From assembly GCA_025331565.1 (NCBI GenBank), contig JAFREQ010000017.1:992001-1056000 (forward strand): a stretch of 64,000 bases of DNA. The letters are read 5' to 3'. Below are positions 38,795 to 51,200 of this stretch, one piece after another; the first letter of the stretch is position 1; each line of letters begins with the position of its first letter. This DNA is from Holacanthus passer. Lineage: Eukaryota; Chordata; Actinopteri; Pomacanthidae. A program made the translations under genes and the position numbers. Below the pieces are notes generated by a model that was not told the DNA's origin, searched no databases, and worked only from the letters and a program-made list of their open reading frames with translations.

Positions 38795-39005
38795 GTTCAT
38801 TTCCGGTCCACGGAGCGCGAGTTTTGGTTTCATAGCAGGAAGAGAATTAGCTTGAAGTTGACTCGTATTAAAACCAAATAAGTTGTAATTATTGCACTGA
38901 TTTCTTCTATAACAACTGATAGCACTTCTCTAACATTTAATATCGTGATGCTGTGGTTTATCGTTCACGTTTTGTCAAGACTCAAACTTTCGTAAAGCCG
39001 CCGTG
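38795..39005 (+). promoter_or_regulatory. brca2: presumed brca2 promoter and noncoding exon 1
   Basis: Upstream of the start-codon exon is a locally GC-enriched patch, with ATTTCCGGTCCACGGAGCGC containing an ETS-type TTCCGG core. About 200 bp further on, GCCGCCGTG is followed by the donor GTGAGTTA at 39006. An acceptor (CTTTTCAG) at 39262 precedes the exon carrying the ATG. This agrees with the vertebrate arrangement of a noncoding exon 1 and a start codon in exon 2. The transcription start itself is not determined. Confidence 0.55.
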
Positions 39006-39304
39006 GTGAGTTAGTCTCTTCAAAGCTAAACCTGGTTTGTTTTCACGATGAGTTAACTTGAATTTATCTATTTTTTAAACACTGACAACCAGCTCAAACA
39101 TTTGTCACATATGTGATCAAACGTTAGCAAACCTGCTTTACTATCTAACTTTAATATTGAGAAGCATCTGGCAACATGTCCACCATCGGAAATGTGTTGC
39201 TAACTAGCTTAGATGTGTTTCTGCTTGTTAGCTTCAGTCGTGTGAAAACTTTGTCTTTTCAGGTAATAAGAAATGCTAGACTTTAACTACACAAGTCAGC
39301 TTTG

Positions 39305-42255
39305 ATGGATTTACCCTCCAAACACATGTATGACACGTTCAAGGATGAAATCTGGAAAGGTAAGTTCAGACTAACATTATCTGTTGCACCAAGATTGTTC
39401 ATGTTGCAGGATTGTTTCAAGCTGCATTTACAATCACTAAAAAAGTAAAACATAATTCTCTTTATGTTGAAGGTTGTGTTCCTTTAATCTGTTATCTACA
39501 AACCATTTTAATGTGTCCATTCAGAGCTGGGAGCACTGGACCCAGACTGGTTTGAGACACTGACAGCTCAGACGATCACTCATGAGGGAAACATCTCGGA
39601 TCAAGATGAGCTTTGTGCAAACCAGGAGGGACATTTTAAAACACCTTTGGACAGAACTGCAGTCGACAGTCAGCTGTTTTCAACCCCTAAAGTTTTCAGA
39701 CAGTGTCCAGTTGTGTCACCTGAAACTGAGGATGAGCAGTCGTTCACTGCTGAACAAGGTAATGTTTGATTAAAGTCTGACTGTGGATGTATTTATGCTG
39801 TAAAGATTTATAGCACATTACACCAACTCATACATAAACAGGACTATGGATGTCTGCATATTAAATTCATTGTTGTAACCTTCTTGTGTCTGCATTGATA
39901 TGCTTTCTGGAGGTTGCATTAAACATAATGTTTCTCTGTGGTACATCCTAGGAAAAGGAACATGGTCGGCAACACAAAGTCCATATTTGTTTCCGATGTC
40001 AGAAGAAGGGTGAGTGCAACAACTCTGAGACTTTGCTGTCTGTGCTGTTTGAAAGAAACATTATACATTTTTTAATATTCAGTTTTAATTTTTGTCATTA
40101 TTTGAGAAGGTTTCATTTGTCTTCCATTATTGGAGAGCTGTAGGTATTCCTCAGAGCTGTTCAACAGAAAATGTGCTAATGTTGATTTTAGATGTACACT
40201 AACTCTTGATTGTAAAGAGAAAAGACTCATAGGTTCAAAACTAAAATAGATTCCCATATATTGTTAATTCGTTGTTTATGGAGCTATTTTCAAGATAATT
40301 TTGTCTTTTCTTGTGTTGCCATTGCTGCTGACAGTTGTTGTCTTCTTCTTTGTAGGGTCCAGAGTATGAAATATGGAGGTATCCAGCCTCAGAGTCAGGG
40401 CAGTTTTGGTGAGCTACAAATTCATCTGTATTACATCCTTTTGAATGACATTTGAAAAAATAATGTATCATCTTCCGTTAATTTGTTTATTTGTTTTTGG
40501 CATCTGCACAGATCTGCTTCATACCCCACAAAAATCACCAGTAAGTGTATTAAAGTGTTTTTTTTTTTCCTTTCCAGTATTTGAATGTGGAGCAATGAAT
40601 AACATTGAGGTTTCCCATCTTAATATTGTTTTTTGAATCAAACAGGTCAGCCATGCCCAGTATATATCTGAAAGTCTTGGTGCACAGATTCATCCTGACA
40701 TTTCATGGACCAGTTCTTTGAATACCCCACCAGCAATCCCATCCACCCTGATTTTAAGTAAGCAAATTACACAAATTGTTTAAAAACTATATCATATGTG
40801 TGATTTGTTAAATAATAAGTGTCTTCTCAATTTTGTAGCTAAACCCGATGAGAGTCCCTGCCCAGTGAATGTGTCTGCAGACAAAAATGTTGTTGTGAGT
40901 ACTCTGTCCAAACCAAACATGCAACAGACTTATCTCTCTAATGCTACTGAATGTTGAATTTTTCCGTATGTGCCTCTCAGTGTTGATTTCATGTCACAAG
41001 AGCTTTTATTTGGTTTTGAGATGTTTATGCCTCTTATTCTCTATTTTGTGATCTTTGAAAGACACAATATATTGACACTGCAAATTCTTCACATCATACA
41101 ATATAAAATGTGAATAGATGAAGAATCAAGAGGAAGAAAGGCAGATGTGCTTGTTGAGTTAGTACAATTCAATCACAGGACATTAAATACCTTCAAATAT
41201 GGGGCACTTTTATCCAAGTGCAACAGCATTGTTAAGTATTCCTAGACCAGGTAACAGTCTCTGGTTTAACACTTCGCATGATTTTTCTGCTATAAGACAG
41301 AGGAAACATGCCAATACAGTGAACATAACATGAAACTCTTTCTGTCTTATCTTTCTCAGTTTGTACGGAAGCTTTTTCCTTCTCTTTCGAATACATCCGG
41401 AGTTGGAGTGGCGTCACCCAAAAACAATGACATGCCTCCTATTCACCAAGGTATTGTGGTTTTCCTTCACAATTTGCTAATATCCAAGATGATGCATTAG
41501 CTCTGAATAAGAATTACATAACTATGCTTTGCCACAGATTTACTTATTTTTTTGTTGCACAGGCTTTTAATGCAAAATTATACTGATTGCTGGTCTGTAA
41601 TCAACAGGTGTTGTTTCCCCTGAGGCTGGTCAGAACCCAGAGTCCCAGGATCAGAGCGGCTGTGTTTGGAGACAGAAGCTACCTGATGCTATTGAGGATG
41701 GAGAAATTCGCAGCACCATAGCAAATGTTCTAGATGGAGCTGAAGATGTTCTCTCCATATTTTTCACCAACAGTAGTTCAGTACTGAGAAGAGTGAAAGC
41801 TGACAGAATGAAAAGAAAGCAAATCATTCAAACAAAAGAACATGGCTGCAGCTCTATGGACATTTCAACAACAAACAACACTGAATCCAGTGAACAGAGA
41901 ACAACCAATCAGGAACCTGGCAAACTTCTCTCACCCCCACCTGTGAAAACTGCAGATATTGGAATCACCCAGTGGTCTCCATTGAGCTTATCTGAAATTC
42001 CACTTGGTACTGTGGATACTTCTTGCCGTGATAATAGTCCTGCTACACAAGTGGAAAATCATATTTTAACACAACAACTGCAGAGTGACTTTGATTCTAG
42101 CCAGCAACTCAGGCCACCTATGAAAATCACTAACTCTGGATTTACTAAGAAAAAAAGAACATTTATTTACACTGTTGATCCTTTGAAATCACAAGTTCAA
42201 GGAGAAGACACACAGTCTCAGAAGATGGACTCATCACTGGGGAACTCACATTCCG
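39305..42255 (+). CDS. brca2: brca2 exons 2-10: N-terminal PALB2-binding region
   Basis: Exons: 39263-39359 (ATG at 39305), 39525-39758, 39952-40009, 40356-40408, 40512-40540, 40646-40757, 40839-40894, 41360-41450, 41608-42255. Exon 3 encodes LGALDPDWFETL, which corresponds to the human segment whose Trp-Phe and Leu contact the PALB2 WD40 domain. Exon 7 encodes SLGAQIHPDISWTSSLNTPP, matching the conserved human exon 7 stretch. Exon 10 (648 nt) is shorter than in mammals and poorly conserved apart from a KKKRTFIYTVDP patch, similar to human KKKTNKFIYAIHD. The small exons 4-6 (58, 53 and 29 nt) differ in length from mammals but keep overall phase. Confidence 0.93.
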
Positions 42256-45200
42256 GTAACATATTTGTAATGCATGTGTAAAAATGCTAAAATATTTTCC
42301 CCTTTTCTACAATGACTGAATTTTTCTTCTTTTATCATCATACTTTGTTTCAGGGCAAGAAGTGAATGTGAAGCAGTTGGTGAAAGCCCCAGATGAAGCA
42401 GATCGTTGCAGTATCAGGACACAGGGAAATCTCACTAAAGAAAATCTGCCTCCCTCTGTACAAGCAAAAGTCCAGGATCTTGACATATCGCAGCTTTCCA
42501 GAGATTTTGCCCAAGACTTCAGTCAAATGCCAGAACCCGGTAAACTGAGTAAAGTAGCAGAGGATACTGCTCAAAATGGCTTCTCTCCATCAGCTTGTCT
42601 CTCATCCATGAAACGAGCTAATCAGAAAGCAAAGCAAGTAAGCCTTCACCATGACTGTGATGGCATCAGTAACAGAAGACCTGTTTCTACCACTAATCAA
42701 AGTATCCTCATCAATGAGAGCACAGTAAGTGACAGTGGATTCCAGTCTGCTGTTGCAGAGATCACTCATGTGACAGCGTCATCATTTGTTCTTCCCAGCT
42801 CAGAGAACAATGGTCAAAGTCAGGAGTGGACAGGCTTTAAAACCGATGTCCACAGGATGACTCCTTTTTCATCTACAAATGCAGGAAATGGAAAAGCACA
42901 TTTGGATTATATTTTACAAGAAGCTGGAACTGATGCCAGGTTGTCCAGTGCAATCAAGGAAAGCCAGACACTAGGCCCTGATGGAGAGAGTGAGTTGGAG
43001 AACACATCAACAAAACTACCCAGCAGGGCAAAAGGAACTGTTGATAACATCAGTTACATTTCACTTAATGGTCAAGTTCATGGCAGTCAGCCAGAGAAAA
43101 CAACTGTTTCTCTTCCTTCTGTCCATGCATCAGGATTCAAAACTGCTTCAAATAAGGGTATACAGATTTCTTCAGCCAACCTGGAGCGAGCCAAGTGTCT
43201 GTTTGAGGAGGCTGAAGAGGAGAGAACTCTTCGTGATCAGCCCATCAAATGTGCCCATGTCACTAAAGATGAATGTGGCATGAGTCATGGAACAGTGAAA
43301 AATACAACCTTCAAGTCAAACCAGCCACTTTCTTCAAGTGACAAATTTGTGGATAACATTTGCCAGTTAACAGCTTCACAAAAAGCTGATGTGACTGAGC
43401 TGTGCACTCTCCTGGAAGAAGCAGATAGCCAGTTTGAATTTACACAGTTCAAAACTGCAAAGCAAAAACAATACAGTCAAGATAACGCTACCTCTCTCCA
43501 AAAAGCTGACAAAGAACTTGACCCTGATTTCCTGACAGGTATTGATTTTGATGATAGTTTTAATTCAGATGCTGAAAAGCACCTGGCAGTAACAGTGATG
43601 CCTGGCAAAATCTCTGTAGTTTCAGATGATAAAACAAATCCTGAAACATCCAACATCACAAGTAAATCCACATGTTTGTCATTGTCAAGTACAATGAAAA
43701 CAGAAAATTCCTCTTCTGAAGATGCATCTTCTTCAAAGCACATCTCTGAAGGCAGCAGCAGTAGCATGTCAGCTGTAACCGAAAATCTTGACAAAGCTCA
43801 GCTCATTGAAACAAGCAAGCCAGAGAGTAGGAATACTTTGATGCTTGGTGTGGGATTTAAGACCGCAGGAGGAGCCGCTTTGAGAGTTTCAAAACAGTGT
43901 CTGAGCAAAGCTAGAGCTTTGTTTGCAGATTTAGAGGAGAATCTTGTGCCAAGTCCAAAATCCCCAGACAAACAAATTAGTGAAACTGATGCTCAAACAC
44001 AGCATAAGCTCAGTGTAGATAATCACACTGGTAACTTTTTGCATCATGAAGAGGATAGAGGAAAAATAATCTGTTCAGACAGAGATGAAGATGCTACAGA
44101 AAGTTTTAAAAACAGCAAAATGGACGCAACCAAATGTCAGAGTGGGTTCCAGATGGCCAGTGGGAAAGGGATTACTATTTCAGCTAAAGCCATGCAACAG
44201 GCTGGTGCTTTCTTCAAAGACTGTGACGCTACAGACGCTAACACTGGCATGACAGTAAAACATAAAAAGAGCATAGAGGCCTTGTCTGGGAGTGTCGGTC
44301 AAAAGAAAAACCTTACAAAATTTAAAAATGTTCAAGGGATGAAAGCAAACTTTTCTGAAGAACCAGTCGGTGAGATTGAAAATGTTAATGCCAAACCATC
44401 TGAGTGCCTCACAGAGGCTGTACAACATCATATGGAGATTCACAACTTTGATTCTAAGAATACACCCACTTTAACAAATGCCGCTTCCTTCCATGGAAAC
44501 TCATCTTCGACTGTAAAGGCACTTTCATCTCTCTCATGTACCACATCAAAGAATTTTTGCTCTTCTGCCGTCAATGAATTGAGCAATGATGTTGGATTTT
44601 ATTCAGCCAGTGGGGAGAAAGTATTCACATCAGCTGATGCAGTGAAGAAAGCAGAGTGTCTTTTGAATGACATACAAATACTTGAGGACACAAACAAACA
44701 ACTGAAGCAAGAGGAAGATGCTTTAAGAGCAGGTCATCTCACCAATCAAATTCAGGTTTCACCACCCAAAAATGGAGGATTTCAGAAAGCCAGTGGCAAA
44801 GCAGTTTCTATTTCATCTGCAGCTCTCAAGAAAGCCAAATTGTTGTTCAGTGAATGTGATGAAACTGAGGATAACTTTGGTGTAAAACGAACACATTCCA
44901 AGATGCCAGTTCCAGCTCCTCCGCCCAGGAATCAGGGATTTCTTGCAGCCAGCGGTAAACCAGTGGCATTTTCATGTGAGGCCCTCCAGAAAGCAAAAGC
45001 TCTCTTCAGTGACATCAGTTTCAGCGCAGAGATCCCAGCTGTTTCGCACAAAACAAACAGTGACAGGGAACAAGACAATGGTGAAAATATGGAGAAAATA
45101 CATTGTGGCTTTTCAACTGCAGGTGGAGCAAAAGTCCATGTGTCACAGAAAAATCTGTTGAAAGCAAAAACCCTTTTTAAAGAATTTGATGACGGTTCAA

Positions 45201-48200
45201 TTTCAGCAAAAGAAATGCAAGAATCAGATGCTGTCTTTAATGACTGTGGCAGGGATGGTAAAGATGGTATGTCAGTAAAGCATAGAAAAAGTACAGCACC
45301 TGTGAGTGGAGGTGGCAGCGAGAATGAAAACCTTTCAAAATTTAACCAAGATCAAAGTTTAAGCAAAGGGACAAACATCTCTGAAGAGCCTGAAAATGGA
45401 AGCGCTGAGGTTGAAAATGTGACTGTGGGACAAGCTGTAAACCATGAAGAGATGCTGCATAGTGATGATGTGGAGATTAACAAAGGGATTTTTAAGAACA
45501 CACTGGATTCTACCAATGCAGCTTCTTTGCATGAAAACCCATCTTTAATGGCAACAACATTAAAGAACATCGGTTGCTCTTCCATTGATGAATTGAGCAA
45601 CAGTGGTGGATTCTGTACAGCCACTGGGAAAAAAGTATCTGTGTCAGATGATGCAATGACAAAAGCAAAGTCTCTATTGAATGAAAATGCTACATTTGAG
45701 GGCACAAACCAACAGCTGAAACCAAAAGTAGACACTTTGCCACCACAGACTGGTGGATTTCAGACAGCCAGTGGAAAAGGAGTTGCTATTTCATCTGCAG
45801 CCCTAAAGAAAGCAAAAACTCTGTTCAGTGAGTGTGATGAAGTTGAGAAAATCGGTGTAAAACCAACACATTCCAAGATGCCATTTCCTGGTCCACCACC
45901 CAGGAATCATGGATTTCTCGCAGCCAGTGGTAAACCAGTGGCATTTTCATGTGAGGCCCTCCAGAAGGCAAAAGCTCTCTTCAGTGACATCAGTGTCAGT
46001 GCAGAGATCCCAGCTGTTTCACATACAACGAAGAGTGAACACAAAGATGCTCAAAATGATACAGAAAAAATACATTGTGGTTTTTCAACTGCTGGTGGAG
46101 CAATGGTCCATGTGTCACAGAAAAATCTGTTGAAAGCAAAGAACCTTTTGAATGACTGTGCAGATTATTCAAACTCAACAATCCCACATGACACCCATAA
46201 ATCAGATTTATCTCAAGTGAGAGATGTGAAAAAAACTTTAAACCCCATCACTGTCAGTGACAAAGACATCTTTAAGCTCACAGAAGGAAAAATAACCCCA
46301 TCAGGGGTGGGCAGCCTCCATGAAAGCCACGGAGAGGAAATGTCAAGTGTGTTGGACTGTGAAATAAATCAGACGAGCAGCAGTGAGGGATCTACACTCA
46401 AAAGGACAGATGAGTCTTCACTTCTATACTTTCAGTCACTTAACCTAAGTGGCTGCACTGAAACCCAGCAGAAGTTTCTTGCCCAGGAAGCTCTGGACTG
46501 CACTAAAGCTTTGCTAGAGGATGAAAATCTAGCTGGCAGAAGACTATCAATGACTTTAGAAAATGTTCCACTGCAAGATAGCCCAAGATCCAGCAACAGA
46601 TCTGTAGAGGACCAAAAAGGAACAGGGAAAAGACTGGTAGATGACCCAGATATGACCAGTAAGTGTCTGTGTTATTACTCTAAAATTAAGTATAATAGTA
46701 GAAGTGTAGAAGTAGAATATGCATGTTAATATGTATGTTTTTGTTGATGCTGCACAGGTTCTCCGTCTCAGTGTTTTCAGATCTTTTTGAATCTGAATTA
46801 TTTGAAGAAAATAATTATTTTTGCCTTGTGACTTGGGCCAAACTATTTTAGTTTCATTGGATAGTCAAAGTTAAATACATTGTTCTCATGATGCAAATAA
46901 GCCATTATTTTAAAATGAACTAAAATGCTTGTATATTACTAACCTTAAGCTGTAACTATTTGTTACAAGTGTGACTACTAGCTATTAACAGGTGCCTTTC
47001 TGTTTTGTAATATTGTAGATCAGCCTCCCCTGAAGAGACGATTACTGGAAGACTTTGACAGGACGGTTGATGGTCCACGAGGTTCAACACTCCGTGCAGA
47101 AACAAGCAATCCAAATGGTAAATCACTGTAACAAATAAGCTATTGAACACATATTTTGTCATAGAAATTAAATAACTTGATCTGTATTTTTTTCTTAATT
47201 AAGGTGTGATGAAAGACAGGGCAGTTTTCAAATACAGTGCTGCTCTTCATCCAAACATCACAATGCCGCCCTGGTAAGTTACCTGTCAAGTGTTTCCCAT
47301 GTGTTCAAGGGGCTGACAAAGATTATCATCTCTTTGTCATGTTGTTTTCTGTTGTACAGGAATGGAAAAAACTATGTGGAAACCAGATTGCAAAAGACAA
47401 CACCAACGCAACACTCAGCTCCAGGAGACAGCAGATCATCACATTCCAAGATGCCTACATTTGTTCCTCCATTCCCCAAGAATGCAAAGACAGAGAGTCA
47501 CAAGAATACACTGCTCAAGGACAACATAAGAACACCTTCTGCATTTGTTCCTCCATTCAAAAAACAAAGAACTGTTGTCCAAGAGAGCTCCTCTAAACCA
47601 CAGGAGGAGGAGGATAAACACCACCACCTCTTTGTAAAACCTGTTAACAGCAGCACTTATGTCCCACCCACTAAAAAAACACAAAGCACTACAGATGGAA
47701 CTGGTAATAAAAGCAAAGAAGACGTTCAGACGGTAGCCTTGGCTGACACTACAGATGATAATCAGATGAATAATCAAAACTTTCCTGTTGGCTGTGGATC
47801 AGAGAAACCATGTGTGGAGGACAGAAACCACGGTGCAGTAACCTTTTTGGATGAAGTCAGTATGATACACTATAAATACTCTGTACAACAAAAGTAAAAT
47901 AATGATGTGTTTATGTTCTACAGACATGTTTCAGAATCTTCATAACATAGAGCTGGCACGAGATATGCAAGACATGAGGATCAGGAAAAAGAAGCGGCAG
48001 ACCATTCGGCCTTTACCTGGCAGTTTGTTCCTAACCAAAACTTCAGGGGTGCCAAGGATCCCCTTAAAAGTTGCAGTAAATGGAAAACATCCTGCAAGAT
48101 GCACCCAAAAACAGGCAAGACTGGAACTGTTTTGTCAGTCCATTTTTGTTGTATTTGGTTATAAACGAGATCAGTGTCACAACAGCTTTTTGATATGTTG

Positions 48201-51200
48201 ATGTTTTTTGTTTTTCAGCTGTATAGCCACGGCGTTCATCAGTATGTCTATGACATCACCAGTGAGACTGCACAATCTTTTCGCTTCAGTTTACAGCAGT
48301 TTGTCAAACAGGAGACATTTATAGATGCAGGTGGTGTTCAGCTTGCTGATGGAGGATGGCTGATCCCCAGTAATGATGGCACTGCAGGGAAAGAAGAGTT
48401 TTATAGGTAATTTTAGTTGAGTTTATATCAGAGTTTGTGATGTGGATCTAGTACATCTATTATAATGTTTGAGAAACCAGGTGTACCTTGGTATGTGCAA
48501 ATACAGGCTGATTGTGCTGAATATCATCTTGTTCTACACTGTCCACAGAGCACTATGTGACACCCCAGGTGTGGATCCTAAACTGATCAGTGAGGAGTGG
48601 GTGTATAACCACTACAGGTGGATTGTGTGGAAGCAGGCCTCCATGGAAAGGTCATTTCCAGAAACAATGGGCAGCCTCTGTCTCACCCCTGAGCAGGTTC
48701 TCCTACAACTGAAGTACAGGTACGTAGGATTATAGCTTAGTATGTGCAGTATGTGTAGATGAAGTCAACTTCATTGTGCTCTTAAAAAGACATCCACACA
48801 TTTTCTTGCATAATGTGTGTATGTATATCCCTGACCTGACAATGGTATTACACATGGCCTGCCACCATTTTGTTTAAGATTTAAAGGCTTACTATAATCA
48901 CATTTTGTGAACATTTAATCAGAAGAAATTAGCAGAAATATATATTGATATATACTGTATTTTTTAAACAATCACACTTGTTTTATCTTGTATGCTTTAA
49001 CTAAATGTTTACATTTTAAAGGTAATTTTATTTAAATCCTTTTCTCTAATGCTTTCATGTGTATTAGATATGATGTGGAGGTGGACCACAGCCGTAGGCC
49101 GGCTCTGAGAAAGATCATGGAAAAGGATGACACAGCAGCCAAAACTCTGGTCCTCTGTGTTTGTGGGGTCGTCTCCAGGGGTCAGTCCTCAAAAAGCCAC
49201 CAGACTCCAGGTGCCGATGCCAAGGCTGAAAACCCATCTGCAGTAGTTTGGCTGACAGATGGATGGTATGCCATTAAAGCCCAGCTGGATGAAGCTTTGA
49301 CTGCTTTGCTTCACAAAGGTCGCCTGGCTGTCGGTGGGAAGCTGATCATCCATGGGGCTCAGCTGGTGGGATCACAAGATGCTTGCTCCCCTCTGGAGGC
49401 ACCTGAATCTCTCATGTTAAAGGTACTTTAACAGGGAGGACACAGGTTTTTTTGTTTTTCCATGAGGCAACCAGATAACAATTTAGCTTATTATTTGTTT
49501 ATGTGTTTAGATTTGTGCCAATAGCAGCAGACCCACACGATGGGATGCTAAGCTGGGATTTCACAGAGATCCACGGCCATTCCTGCTTCCTATTTCCAGT
49601 TTGTACAGCAATGGAGGACCAGTGGGCTGTGTGGACCTTATCATACTGAGAAGCTACCCCACACAGGTGCGCTTAGTCTTGCATTGATATATTTGTACCA
49701 TTTGTCCTGGAAATTCACATATGTGCCTATGCTTGTCACACTTTCCAGTGGATGGAGAGGAAACCAGACGGAGGTGTTGTGTTTCGGTCTGTTCGCGCAG
49801 AAGAGAAGGAGGCAAGACGATACAACAGCCACAAACAAAAGGCTATGGAGATGCTATTTGCCAAGATTCAAGCTGAATTCGAAAAGGAAGAGAAAGGTAG
49901 GAATCATGTTTGCAGCATGTTAAGTACAGGTTGAAATGGAAGAAGTTTTAACAAACTCTCATCTGCAGGTAATAAAAAACCTCAACGTAGAAGGCGGACA
50001 ATCAGTCGTCAGGACATGGCAAGTCTCCAAGATGGAGAGGAGCTCCATGAAGCAGTGGGGGATGACCCAACGTACCTCGAGGTGAAATTTGCTTCGCAAA
50101 TTGTTGACTTGGTTTTTTTCTTATCAATAGAGTTTTAATTACACCTATTTTACTCACATATCCAAGGCTCATTTGAGTGAACAGCAGCTGGAGACTCTCC
50201 ATACATACAGACGCTCTCTGATGGAGAAGAAGCAGGCTGAGCTGCAGGATCGGTACCGACGAGCTTTAGAAAATGCAGAGGACCGTGAAGGTAGCTGTCC
50301 CAAGCGAGACGTCACACCTGTGTGGAGACTCTGCGTTGCTGACTCCATGGACAAACCCAGCAGTGGTGTGCCTTTATTTATATTCATTTTAGATGTATTT
50401 TAGTCACTGTAATGTATGAACTATTGTGTATTCAAATACTGATTTAAAACTTTGCTGTTGTTTCAGTTTACCAGTTGAACCTTTGGCGACCTCCCTCAGA
50501 TCTTCAGTCTTTACTGAAGGAAGGCTGTCGATACAAAGTCTATAACCTCACCACTTCAGATGCAAAGAAACATGGTGGTAGCACAACTGTTCAGCTGAGT
50601 GGGACAAAGAAAACACAGTTTCAGGACCTACAGGTTAGAGTTAAAAGTGAACTATGTTGAATCTGTGGAATTGTACATGTAGTATTTAGATAACTTATGG
50701 AAATCATTTAGAATACTTATGATTTTTCTTATCATTCAGACTTCTCAGGAATGGTTATCAACACATTTTCAACCAAGGGTTTCTACCCATTTTGTGGATC
50801 TTCAAAACTCAGAATTCCAGCCGCTGTGTGGAGAGGTGGATCTCACAGGATGTGTCATCAGTATCATAGATGGACAGGGTAGGTGATTTTTTTTTCTTAA
50901 CTGTTTCTGCCAGAACTATATTGTTTACTAAACCATAGTTTGTGCTCTTGATCACAGGTTTCTCTCCTGCATTTTATTTGGCCGATGGGAATCTGAACTT
51001 TGTTAAAGTGCGCTGTTTCAGCAGCTTGGCTCAGTCTGGCTTGGAAGATGTGGTAAAACCACATGTCCTGTTGGCTCTTAGCAACCTGCAGCTCAGAGGT
51101 CAGCCCACATCTCCCACTCCTGTTGTGTTTGCTGGAGATCTGACCGTCTTCTCAACAAACCCCAAGGAAATTCATCTACAGGAATCCCTCAGCCAACTCA

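Larger units (their letters stand above)
43130..46165 (+). other. brca2: eleven BRC (RAD51-binding) repeats
   Basis: Each unit binds RAD51 through an F-x-x-A motif and a second, LFDE-like motif. Positions and first motif: 1 43130-43222 FKTA; 2 43850-43942 FKTA; 3 44141-44227 FQMA; 4 44588-44677 FYSA; 5 44771-44863 FQKA; 6 44930-45019 FLAA; 7 45101-45193 FSTA; 8 45602-45688 FCTA; 9 45749-45841 FQTA; 10 45905-45994 FLAA; 11 46073-46165 FSTA. All keep Phe and Ala. The second motif varies: LFEE, LFAD, FFKD, LLND, LFSE, LFSD, LFKE, LLNE, LFSE, LFSD, LLND. Units 5-7 and 9-11 are near copies of each other. Confidence 0.93.

Noticed and set aside
43477..46187. Minus-strand open frames within brca2 exon 11
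   Set aside because: They are shadows of the strongly coding plus strand; the plus-strand frame is conserved with human BRCA2.
47855..47860. GTCAGT as the donor of brca2 exon 14
   Set aside because: Ending at 47855 would put exon 15 out of frame; the GTATGA donor at 47860 preserves the conserved DMQDMRIRKKKRQ sequence.
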